Source: Deltaproteobacteria bacterium (lineage in GTDB: Bacteria > Desulfobacterota > Binatia > HRBIN30 > JACQVA1). From it: 64,000 bases of DNA. Numbering within the stretch: position 1 is the stretch's first letter; every line of letters begins with the position of its first letter. The position numbers and the translations under genes were made by a program. The stretch is from contig JACOST010000001.1 of the NCBI GenBank assembly GCA_016178705.1, forward strand, positions 1 through 64,000, written 5' to 3'. The notes under the pieces were generated by a model. The model was not told where the DNA came from and did no database searches. It saw only the letters and a program-made list of their open reading frames with translations. Of the stretch, positions 55,288 to 63,038 are shown in pieces.

Positions 55288-56561
55288 TGGCGTCGATCTG
55301 CGTTCTCGGGCTCGGCTATGTCGGCTTGCCGACTGCGGCGTTGCTCGCCGCGGCCGGCCATCGTGTGCTGGGCGTTGACACCGACCCCCGCGTGTTGGCG
55401 CGACTCGCGAACGGTGAACCGCACATCGACGAACCTGGTTTGGCAACCGTGGTGCGCGCGGCGCTGCAGTCCGGCCACCTGCGTCCCGCCGCGCGTCCCG
55501 AAGCCGCAGAGATCTTCGTCATCGCGGTGCCAACACCGCTGCAACGCGGCGAGGGGTTGCCCCGTGCGGATCTCGCTGCGGTGCGCGGCGCGGCGGAGTC
55601 GATCGTGCCGGTTCTGCGGAAAGGCAATCTGGTGTTGCTCGAATCGACCTCGCCGCCCGGGACCACGCGCGACGTGCTGGCTCCGGTGCTCGAACGATCC
55701 GGGCTGAGCGCCGAACGCGACCTCGATGTCGCGTACTGTCCGGAGCGCGTGATCCCGGGCAACATTCTCAAGGAGTTACTTGCCAACGTCCGCATCGTCG
55801 GCGGGCTCACATCACGCGCGGCCGAGCGCGCCGCCGAGCTTTACCGCACCTTCGTTGACGGCGAGATCATCTGCACCGACGCGATGACAGCGGAGTTGGT
55901 GAAGCTGATGGAGAACACCTACCGCGACGTCAACATCGCGCTCGCCAATCAGCTCGCGCGCATGGCCGAGGACCTCGATGTCGACGCGTGGCGCGTCATC
56001 GAGCTTGCCAATCGCCATCCCCGTGTTCATCTGCACCAGCCGGGACCGGGTGTGGGCGGTCATTGCATCGGCGTCGATCCCTGGTTTCTGGTGGAGAAGC
56101 TCCCCGAGGCGACACGCCTCTTACGCGTGGCGCGGGAGCTCAACGACGGCGTGCCAAAAGTGATGACCGATTGGGCCATCGACCTCGTGCGCGATGTCAC
56201 TCGGCCAAAGATCGCGCTACTCGGCCAGGCATACAAGGGCGATGTGGACGATGCGCGCGAGTCCCCTGCCGTCCGCGTACGCGATCTGCTCGTCGCCCGC
56301 GCTGGCGCCCAAGTGGCGACTCATGACCCTCACGTCGGTGATCATCGCGATGTCGCGGCGCTGCACCGCTGCGTAGACGGCGCACATCTGATCGTTCTGC
56401 TCACACCACACGCGGCCTACCAGCAACTGGATCCCGTCGACATAGCCCAACGAATGGCGCGGCGCGTGATCCTCGACACTCGTGGCTGCGTGAATCGCAC
56501 GGCGTGGCGGGCGGCGGGATTTCGCGTCGAGGTGCTGGGCGCCTCACCGCGCCCACGCTGA
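55287..56561 (+). CDS. wecC: UDP-N-acetyl-D-mannosamine dehydrogenase
   Basis: 424 residues from ATG 55287. NAD-binding GLGYVGLPTAALLA, the central domain with SPPGTTRDVL and YCPERVIPGN, catalytic Cys in GVGGHCIGVDPWFL, and C-terminal KIALLGQAYKGDVDDARESPA. Oxidises UDP-ManNAc to UDP-ManNAcA, a building block of enterobacterial-common-antigen-like or capsular glycans. Cotranslated with wecB. Confidence 0.95.
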   Translation: MASICVLGLGYVGLPTAALLAAAGHRVLGVDTDPRVLARLANGEPHIDEPGLATVVRAALQSGHLRPAARPEAAEIFVIAVPTPLQRGEGLPRADLAAVRGAAESIVPVLRKGNLVLLESTSPPGTTRDVLAPVLERSGLSAERDLDVAYCPERVIPGNILKELLANVRIVGGLTSRAAERAAELYRTFVDGEIICTDAMTAELVKLMENTYRDVNIALANQLARMAEDLDVDAWRVIELANRHPRVHLHQPGPGVGGHCIGVDPWFLVEKLPEATRLLRVARELNDGVPKVMTDWAIDLVRDVTRPKIALLGQAYKGDVDDARESPAVRVRDLLVARAGAQVATHDPHVGDHRDVAALHRCVDGAHLIVLLTPHAAYQQLDPVDIAQRMARRVILDTRGCVNRTAWRAAGFRVEVLGASPRPR

Positions 56562-56586
56562 CGTTTGTTGTGGAACAAGAGGAGGC

Positions 56587-56620
56587 GGAGGCATCGCCGT
56601 TAGCCGGCGGCGATGCCTCC
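56587..56620. terminator. Perfect 13-bp inverted repeat between convergent genes
   Basis: GGAGGCATCGCCG (56587-56599) and its exact complement at 56608-56620, loop of 8 nt. Very stable, but no T run on either side. It lies after wecC and before the end of the DUF1329 gene, so it may act as a terminator or transcript-stabilising hairpin. Confidence 0.4.
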
Positions 56621-56788
56621 GTTGAGACGAGGAAGCATCAGGTCGGGGGGACGACCTGTTACCCGATACCAGAGCAGCTCTCGTGCCGCGGGCAAAACGC
56701 CCAACTGCCAGGATCGGCCTCCAAGCGTGGGAGCCATCAAACTAACGAAACCGGCGCTTTCGCTACTTCGACGCCGGAGAGCCAAACG

Positions 56789-56818
56789 AAAAAGGCGGGG
56801 CCGTCGCCGACCCCGCCT
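56789..56818 (-). terminator. Intrinsic terminator of the DUF1329 gene
   Basis: On the minus strand AGGCGGGG (56818-56811) pairs with CCCCGCCT (56800-56793), 10-nt loop, followed by TTTTTCGTTT. It lies about 26 nt after the DUF1329 stop codon. Confidence 0.85.
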
Positions 56819-56844
56819 CTCCGCGGACAACAGCTCCGTCCGAA

Positions 56845-58113
56845 TCACGTACCGGAGGCAATCAACTCGGCGATGGTAAAAAATTCTTCCGTCATGCCGG
56901 ACTTCTCTCCCTGATTGAAGTACCACCCCTGTTCACCGGGGAACTTGTTGCTCGGCAACGCCGCGCGCGTCGCATGGCTGAGCTGCATGTCCACCATGGT
57001 GATGCTGGGCTGGAAGGGCATCTCGTCCGGGTACTCGACGCCGTAGCTCGGCGTCGCGCGTTTGCGGAACGACCACTGGTTGACCCACACCTTCCACAGG
57101 TGACCGGAGCGATCAAACATATCGCTGAAGGCAATCAGGTAGCTCTCCTGATCGAGGAAGATCAGCCGCTTGCCGTACGCGTATTGCGGCAGCTTCGAGA
57201 CGCCTTCAATGACCCAGACTTTGCGCTTCTCCCAGTTGTCGCAGAAGATGAAGTCGCCACCGTTGTCGCAGTACTTGACCGGAAAGTTGTCGGAGTGGAA
57301 CGAGGCGAGTATTTCCTTCTCGCCGAGAAATTTCCAATCGAACCACGGGATCTGTCCGGCGTAGCCGCCATAGCTGTCGACATCCGTGTCCTGGCCGAAC
57401 AGCGCGTCGGAACGCTGCGCGCTCGACAAACGGCGCACCCGACGCAGGGTCGGCAAGTAGAGCCACGTATCGTCCTGACGATCGGGACTGAGGTAACGGA
57501 TGCTGGTAGAGCCGATGCCCTTGAGGTCGAAGGGTTCCAGGATGGGATGCAGCGAACTCTTGCCGCGCACTTGATCCGGGTTGGGCCGTTCCGGCTTCGG
57601 ATCGACGATGATACGGCCGTTGTACAGCAGGGTGCGGAGGTGATCGAGCAGGAAGTGTCGTTCCACCCCCATCGGTCCGTCGGCGACTGGACCGGTGTCG
57701 GCGTCGAAGTTACGCAGGTCTTCGTCATCGGTGACGAAGGGCTTGTACTCGTAGTTCCACATCAGCTTCAGAGCGTACTGTGGGTCGTTGGCATCGAGGT
57801 TCGGGAATGGTAGTCCGGCGACGTGCCCGACCAGCGAGCGCCCGTCGGGCGCAAGCTTCACCTGCCCGGAGTACTTCTCGGTCGCTTCGCGAAACGCCTT
57901 GTTCCACTCGACCTTCTTGTACGGGACGATCTTCATCTGCATGCCGTGCTGCACGCACCACTCAATCCCGGGTGAGATGAGATCCTTGATTTTTTCGATG
58001 TTGTCCTTGGTAATAGTCTCGCCCGGAACGACATCGGCACGGCTCGGTCCAGCACACACCAGGAGCGCCGCGGCGAGGATGGCTAGCGCCGACACCTTTA
58101 CACGAACGATCAT
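56845..58113 (-). CDS. DUF1329 outer-membrane/periplasmic protein
   Basis: 422 residues from ATG 58113; GGAGGACTAC lies just upstream, so the ATG at 58125 is not used. Signal peptide (ALAILAAALLVCAGPSRA). DUF1329 features: TITKDNIEKIKDLISPG near the start, long beta-rich body, RQDDTWLYLPTLRRVRRLSSAQRSDALFGQD, and LIFLDQESYLIAFSDMFDRSG. LolA/LolB-like fold is commonly assumed. The family is linked to RND/MMPL transporters of hydrophobic compounds, but no such transporter is here. Terminator follows. Confidence 0.9.
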   Translation of the reverse strand: MIVRVKVSALAILAAALLVCAGPSRADVVPGETITKDNIEKIKDLISPGIEWCVQHGMQMKIVPYKKVEWNKAFREATEKYSGQVKLAPDGRSLVGHVAGLPFPNLDANDPQYALKLMWNYEYKPFVTDDEDLRNFDADTGPVADGPMGVERHFLLDHLRTLLYNGRIIVDPKPERPNPDQVRGKSSLHPILEPFDLKGIGSTSIRYLSPDRQDDTWLYLPTLRRVRRLSSAQRSDALFGQDTDVDSYGGYAGQIPWFDWKFLGEKEILASFHSDNFPVKYCDNGGDFIFCDNWEKRKVWVIEGVSKLPQYAYGKRLIFLDQESYLIAFSDMFDRSGHLWKVWVNQWSFRKRATPSYGVEYPDEMPFQPSITMVDMQLSHATRAALPSNKFPGEQGWYFNQGEKSGMTEEFFTIAELIASGT

Positions 58114-58167
58114 GTAGTCCTCCATTGGTTGCGGTATGCGTTCGGGCGCGTACCGAAGCGGTTTCGA

Positions 58168-58196
58168 GCTTTACGTTGCGTCGTGAGCCAAGTCAA
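58168..58196 (-). promoter_or_regulatory. Likely sigma-70 promoter of the DUF1329 gene
   Basis: TTGACT (58196-58191), 17-nt spacer, TAAAGC (58173-58168), about 55 nt before the ATG at 58113. It lies between the OmpA-like gene and the DUF1329 gene, allowing separate expression. Confidence 0.45.
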
Positions 58197-58263
58197 CGCA
58201 GTATCCAACGTGGAGCAACGTCTGCGCACTGCCCGCGGCCGGTGGATGCCAACGTTCGCCGAA

Positions 58264-58998
58264 CTATTCGACCCGCAGTTCCACACGACGATTCTGCGCC
58301 CGACCCGAATCCGTGCTGTTGTCCGCCACCGGATGGGTCTTGCCGAAGCCGACGGTGCTCAACTGCTCTGGCGGCACGCCGCCATTGACGAGGTAGCGGT
58401 ACACCGCTTCGGCGCGCCGGATCGACAGCGCTTGGTTGTACTCGTCGCTGCCGATCGAGTCGGTGTATCCCTCGACGACGACCTTCACGCCAGGGTTGGC
58501 GAGCAACGTGTTGCGGGCTTCATCGAGCACCGGCGACGACTCGGCGCGGACGATGCTCTTGTTGAAGTCGAAGGTGATGCCGCGCAACACGATGCGCTTG
58601 CGTGTAATCGGTGGCCCAGGAGGCGGCACTTCCACGGCTGGCGGCGGCGGCGGCGCGCTGGCGACCTGCTCGCCGGGATCCAAGAACAGGTAGCCGGCGA
58701 TGCCACACAGGACGGCCATGCCCGCACCCAAGCCCACCGTCCACGCGGCGTAGTTGTGATCGTCGCGAACGCAGTTCTGCTGGCTCTCGGATCCGGTCGT
58801 GGTGGTGGCACACGAATGGCCCGGGATGTTATCCGCGATGGCGTACCCGCCCCCGGCGCCGGCGGCGCCACATACGGCCGCGGAGATCCAGGTCCACTTG
58901 CCTACCGGCTTGTTCCACGAAGGCTTCTGCATCGTGGCGCACGCGCTCTGCATCAGCAGCGCCGCTATGAGGATTACTGCCCAGGATCGCCGTCGCAT
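58264..58998 (-). CDS. OmpA-family lipoprotein
   Basis: 244 residues from ATG 58998 (GGGGAGA upstream). Lipoprotein signal with LMQSAC. The N-terminal part has two hydrophobic Gly/Ala-rich segments (AAVCGAAGAGGGYAIADN; LGAGMAVLCGIAGYLFLD). A Pro-rich linker follows, then the OmpA/MotB peptidoglycan-binding domain: ITFDFNKSIVRAES, VVVEGYTDSIGSDEYNQALSIRRAEAV, VGFGKTHPVADNSTDSGRAQNRRVEL. Tethers the envelope to peptidoglycan. 76 nt after the histidine kinase gene. Confidence 0.9.
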   Translation of the reverse strand: MRRRSWAVILIAALLMQSACATMQKPSWNKPVGKWTWISAAVCGAAGAGGGYAIADNIPGHSCATTTTGSESQQNCVRDDHNYAAWTVGLGAGMAVLCGIAGYLFLDPGEQVASAPPPPPAVEVPPPGPPITRKRIVLRGITFDFNKSIVRAESSPVLDEARNTLLANPGVKVVVEGYTDSIGSDEYNQALSIRRAEAVYRYLVNGGVPPEQLSTVGFGKTHPVADNSTDSGRAQNRRVELRVE

Positions 58999-59074
58999 GT
59001 TGTCTCCCCTCCGACCGTCAGCCGTGCACAACCCGGCTAGCGCAAAGCCTTCTAGTCTTGGAGCCGCGCGCGGG

Positions 59075-62000
59075 TCAAGCCGAGGGTGCCGATTCCGCGG
59101 CGCGCAGCGGTTCACGGAGCTGACGTGGAACGCTGACGCGAAAAGTCGAGCCGACGCCGACCTGACTCTCCACGCCGACAGTGCCGCCCAACATCTCCGC
59201 CAGGCGGCGCACGATGTACAACCCCAGCCCTACCCCGCCGTGCGTCCGGCTATCGGCCGAATCGACTTGCCGAAACATATCGAAAATGTTGGGCAACGAC
59301 TCGGGCGGAATCCCTCGGCCAGTGTCCCGCACCAGGATTTCGATCGCGTTGTCGATCTCGCGCGCGGCGATATCGATCCGTCCTTCCTCGGTGAACTTCA
59401 GTGCGTTGTCGAGCAGATTGCGGACGATCAACTTAAGTTTGCCGCGATCCGTGTGCAGCGCGCGCATGCCGTTGACCGGCTGCCAGTGCACGGCCGCTGC
59501 CGCCTTCGCCAGCCGCGGGGCGACTTGCGCTTGCAATTCCCCGAACAGCTCCCCAAGCGCGAATTGTTCCCGGGCGAGGCCGACTTCGCCGCGTTCGAGT
59601 CGGCTGAGATCGAGGGTGGCGTTGATGAGTTCGAGCAGTTGCTGCGATTGTGCCAGGACGCGGTCGAGCGTCTCGGTTTGTTGCGGCGTCACCGCGCCGA
59701 ACTGCGCATCGCGCAGCAAGTCGGTGTAGCCGATGATCACGTTCAGCGGTGAGCGGAGCTCGTGCGACATGGTGGCCACGAAGTCCGACTTCAAACGATT
59801 GGCGGCGTGCAGCGCATCGAGAAGCCGTGCATTCTCGAGCGTCGTTGCCGCATGATACGCGATCCCTTCGGCGAGTCGCACGCTGTCGTCGGAGAAGGCC
59901 AGTTCTCGCCGACGCGCGAACACCAGCAACGCCAGAAAAGTCTGATCGCGGCGGATAGGAAGATAGAGTACGTGCTCAATCCCCCAGCGCTCCATCATCA
60001 TGGCAGCGAGAGGTTTCGCGGCTGCGGCGCGGCTGAACTGGCGGGCCTCGGCGGTGAAGACCGGAGCCGTCTGGGGCTCAAACTCAAGGCCCTCGATCTC
60101 CAGGCGCTGTTCCTCATCGAGGCCGTGCACATGGGCCACGCGGAAACGACTCTGCTCGGCGTCATGGATCACGATAGCGGTGATGTCGGCATCGAGCAGG
60201 AGCGCTGACTCCTCGGCCAAGCTGCGGCGCAGCGCTGGGTCGCCGAGCTTTGCGTGCAAGGTTTGCGCGAACGTCAACAAATGCGCAGTCGCCCGTGCTT
60301 CGACGCGCTCTCGGTCGCGCAGCCGCGCGTTTTCGATGGCGAGGACCGCCTGGGCCGCGAAAATCTGCGCCCACTCGGCCGATTGGGCGTCGAAGCGCTC
60401 AGGGTTCACGCGATCCAGCAGCGCCAGTGCCCCAAGAATCTGGTCACCGTCGAACAGCGGGATCACCATCCAAGCGCACATGCCGACCTGCGCCACCGGA
60501 TGATTGCGCCACTCGGACTCCTCAATGCGATTGACGTAGACGGGGCGCTTCTCCTCGAACGCCCGCGTGCTCAGCGCTTGCGGATCGAACAGCGGGACAC
60601 TCCAGGTGCGAAATTCTTCCGCCCACTCGCCGCTGGCCCCACGGCCTACCAGCATGTCACCCTCGCGATACCACAGATAGACACACGAGACATCGAACAG
60701 ATCGCGACAAATGCCCGCGATCTGCGCCGACGTGTGGTCGAGTCCGTGCGAACCGTGGAGCGCGGGCGCAACCGCCGTCAGCGCATGCTGGAACGCCGCC
60801 AAGCGCTGGGTTTGCAGCAACAGCGTCTGGCGTTCGCTGTCAACGCGCTGGCGCTCGGTGACATCACGCCCGATGCTCTGGACGTAGATGGGGCGGCCAT
60901 CCCTCTGGATCACCCGCGTGTACAACTCGATCTCGTGGCGCGATCCATCACGCGCAACCAGCGGCACGACGTGCGGCTGCTGCACTGCAACGCCAGCCAA
61001 AAGCTCGCTGCGGAATTGCATCGCGGTTGGCCGAAAGTCGGGCGCGACCAGGTGCGAGAGGTGGAGGCCGCGCTGCAGATCAGCGGCGGCGTATCCCGCC
61101 AACGCCAGGGCGGCCGGGTTGGCGCCGATGAAGTATCCATTGAGGTCGGTTTCGATAATCAGGTCGGTGGCGTTCTCGAACAGATCGCGGTAGCGCGCTT
61201 CTGACGCGCACATCTCAGCCGCCAGCCGAGTGGCCTCGCGTTGGCGGTCACGTTCCTCCGTCACGTCGATCACCACGCCGAGCGCCGCCGGACGGCTGTC
61301 GTACTGAATACAACTGAAGCTCGCCCGCGCCTGGACTTCACGCCCGTCGCGTCGTGACACGCGCAACAACGTTTCGAACGGCCCGCGTTGCCCCGACAAC
61401 AGGTCGGCGAGGGCGCGCTCGGCTTCTGCTAGGTCTTCGGGCCGGTACAGCTTGTTGTGTGATTGCCCGATGAGCTCCTCGCGCGAGTAGCCTAGCATCC
61501 GCGCGGTCGCTTCGTTGGCGAACACAAACCGGTCGTCTTGGTACACCAGCACGCCCGCGACCGCCCCTTCGGTGAGCGAGCGGTACTTTTCTTCCGATTC
61601 CGCTAACGCAACCTGTTGCGCGTACAGGCCCCGCCGATGTCCATCCACCAAGGTGGCGCCAACGATACACAGCATCGCTCCGACCAGCGGCGCAACGATG
61701 ATGTTCGGTCCGGCGCCCACCATCACGCCGGTGATCATGCCTGCCAGCGTGTAGCCAGCAAGCGTGTACGCCGCGGCCGCCGCCTGCCACACCGGGGCCC
61801 ACGGAAATACCAGCGCGGTGCCCGCGAGCTTCAGCGCCAGCGCGAGGGAGATCCCTGCGACGTTGGCTTGGGGAAGGAACAATTCCGACAAGACCAACGT
61901 GGTGAAGATCATATCGAGCAGCAGCAGGGTTCTTTCAACATGGCGACGTGCCGCGCGCAGTCGCAAGAGAAAGGCGCCGCCGAACGGGATGGCGGTTTCG

Positions 62001-62173
62001 ACGGCGTAGAGCACCTGACCACTGATCGTGTGCGTGCCGAGCGCAACCACCAGGACATTGTAGAGCGCGACCATGGCCGCTGCGGTAATCAGCGCGCCTG
62101 GGGCGCGTTGGATCAACTGCTCCCGCCGGTGCTGAGCGAACGGCGTCCCGCCGCGAACGGTGAAAGTTGTCAT
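59075..62173 (-). CDS. Multidomain sensor histidine kinase (TM, PAS x2, GAF x2)
   Basis: 1032 residues from ATG 62173. N-terminal membrane domain of about six helices, PAS domain (EEKYRSLTEGAVAGVLVYQDD), PAS (SEARYRDLFENATDLIIETDLNG) with PAC, a GAF-like domain (AQIAGICRDLFDVSCVYLW), a second GAF (LRRSLAEESALLLDADITA), HisKA (FVATMSHELRSPLNVIIG, phosphoacceptor His) and HATPase_c (NLLDNALKFTEEG; DTGRGIPPE; GGVGLGLYIV). No receiver domain. Partner response regulator not in the window. Transcribed divergently from the TetR gene. No ribosome-binding site precedes the ATG. Confidence 0.92.
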   Translation of the reverse strand: MTTFTVRGGTPFAQHRREQLIQRAPGALITAAAMVALYNVLVVALGTHTISGQVLYAVETAIPFGGAFLLRLRAARRHVERTLLLLDMIFTTLVLSELFLPQANVAGISLALALKLAGTALVFPWAPVWQAAAAAYTLAGYTLAGMITGVMVGAGPNIIVAPLVGAMLCIVGATLVDGHRRGLYAQQVALAESEEKYRSLTEGAVAGVLVYQDDRFVFANEATARMLGYSREELIGQSHNKLYRPEDLAEAERALADLLSGQRGPFETLLRVSRRDGREVQARASFSCIQYDSRPAALGVVIDVTEERDRQREATRLAAEMCASEARYRDLFENATDLIIETDLNGYFIGANPAALALAGYAAADLQRGLHLSHLVAPDFRPTAMQFRSELLAGVAVQQPHVVPLVARDGSRHEIELYTRVIQRDGRPIYVQSIGRDVTERQRVDSERQTLLLQTQRLAAFQHALTAVAPALHGSHGLDHTSAQIAGICRDLFDVSCVYLWYREGDMLVGRGASGEWAEEFRTWSVPLFDPQALSTRAFEEKRPVYVNRIEESEWRNHPVAQVGMCAWMVIPLFDGDQILGALALLDRVNPERFDAQSAEWAQIFAAQAVLAIENARLRDRERVEARATAHLLTFAQTLHAKLGDPALRRSLAEESALLLDADITAIVIHDAEQSRFRVAHVHGLDEEQRLEIEGLEFEPQTAPVFTAEARQFSRAAAAKPLAAMMMERWGIEHVLYLPIRRDQTFLALLVFARRRELAFSDDSVRLAEGIAYHAATTLENARLLDALHAANRLKSDFVATMSHELRSPLNVIIGYTDLLRDAQFGAVTPQQTETLDRVLAQSQQLLELINATLDLSRLERGEVGLAREQFALGELFGELQAQVAPRLAKAAAAVHWQPVNGMRALHTDRGKLKLIVRNLLDNALKFTEEGRIDIAAREIDNAIEILVRDTGRGIPPESLPNIFDMFRQVDSADSRTHGGVGLGLYIVRRLAEMLGGTVGVESQVGVGSTFRVSVPRQLREPLRAAESAPSA

Positions 62174-62186
62174 TGGAAAGTGTTCG

Positions 62187-62215
62187 ATTATAAGGTGCCT
62201 CGCCGGCCCCGGCAA
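62187..62215 (-). promoter_or_regulatory. Strong sigma-70 promoter for the histidine kinase, near-leaderless
   Basis: TTGCCG (62215-62210), 17-nt spacer, perfect TATAAT (62192-62187). Only 13 nt separate the -10 element from the ATG at 62173, so the transcript would have a leader of roughly 6 nt. This fits the missing ribosome-binding site. Confidence 0.65.
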
Positions 62216-62274
62216 TGGAAAACTCTGCTGCCCCAGCCGCCCACTCGCGGGCCGCACTTGACGACAGTCGCAAC

Positions 62275-62301
62275 ATTGTAATATTGGTCACTTGCACAAT
62301 A
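62275..62301 (+). promoter_or_regulatory. Inverted repeats, candidate TetR operator
   Basis: Nested arms ATTGT (62275-62279) / ACAAT (62296-62300) and TATTG (62282-62286) / CAATA (62297-62301) lie immediately upstream of the TetR gene, downstream of a TTGACG (62258-62263) that may be its -35. Placement suits autorepression. Confidence 0.4.
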
Positions 62302-62306
62302 ATCAG

Positions 62307-62981
62307 ATGCACCGCGCGACCAGCACGCCACAGCCGATTCGAAGGACGCCCGGCCGCCGCAGCAGCGCCGAGGCGGCTCAGACTCGCATCCGCCTGCTCC
62401 GGCGCGCCGAGCAGGTCTTCGCCCGCAAGGGATACGGCGCGACCTCGCTGCGTGAATTGGCTCGCGCCAGCGGCGTACGCATGTTCACTATCCAGCACCA
62501 CTTCGGCTCGAAACGTCGTCTATACGAAGAGATTCTCCGACAGTGGGACCGCGACGTCGAGCAGATCGTGGCGCAGGTCCTCGCAGAAACCACCGAGCCT
62601 CGCCCTTTGGTGCAGCGCACCATCGAGCGCCTGTTCGATTTCTTCGTGGCCAATCGCGCCCGCCTGAGCCTGAACGCCCGCGCCGCCCTCGGCGAAGGGC
62701 TCCCGCGACAGCTGGCGCTCAGCGACCGCAGCTGGCTCCGGTTCATGCGCACCACACTGAAGGCCCGGCACCTTGGCACTCGCGGGCTGGACCCGGGGCT
62801 GCTCCTCATCACGATCGAAGGAGTGCTCCACCATCACATCCTGGCGACGACGCACTACCGCCAGCTTTTCGGGCGCGACCTAACGAACCCGGTTGTAGCG
62901 AAAGCGGTGAAGGATCATTTGACACGGGTGATTCTCACGTTGCTCGGACCTGCTTCGGGCACAAAGACCTCGCTGGCGTAG
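62307..62981 (+). CDS. TetR/AcrR-family transcriptional regulator
   Basis: 224 residues from ATG 62307 (an in-frame TTG at 62292 is possible). HTH region IRLLRRAEQVFARKGYGATSLRELARASGVRMFTIQHHFGSKRRLYEEIL is canonical. The ligand-binding part is helical; the family binds small hydrophobic ligands. It lies 57 nt before the P450 gene on the same strand, so regulation of the P450 or of the divergent kinase is likely. Confidence 0.92.
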   Translation: MHRATSTPQPIRRTPGRRSSAEAAQTRIRLLRRAEQVFARKGYGATSLRELARASGVRMFTIQHHFGSKRRLYEEILRQWDRDVEQIVAQVLAETTEPRPLVQRTIERLFDFFVANRARLSLNARAALGEGLPRQLALSDRSWLRFMRTTLKARHLGTRGLDPGLLLITIEGVLHHHILATTHYRQLFGRDLTNPVVAKAVKDHLTRVILTLLGPASGTKTSLA

Positions 62982-63038
62982 TCACCTCGGGAAGAGTCGA
63001 GAACTGCTGCGCGGCGATGCATGAGGAGCCGATACCGT

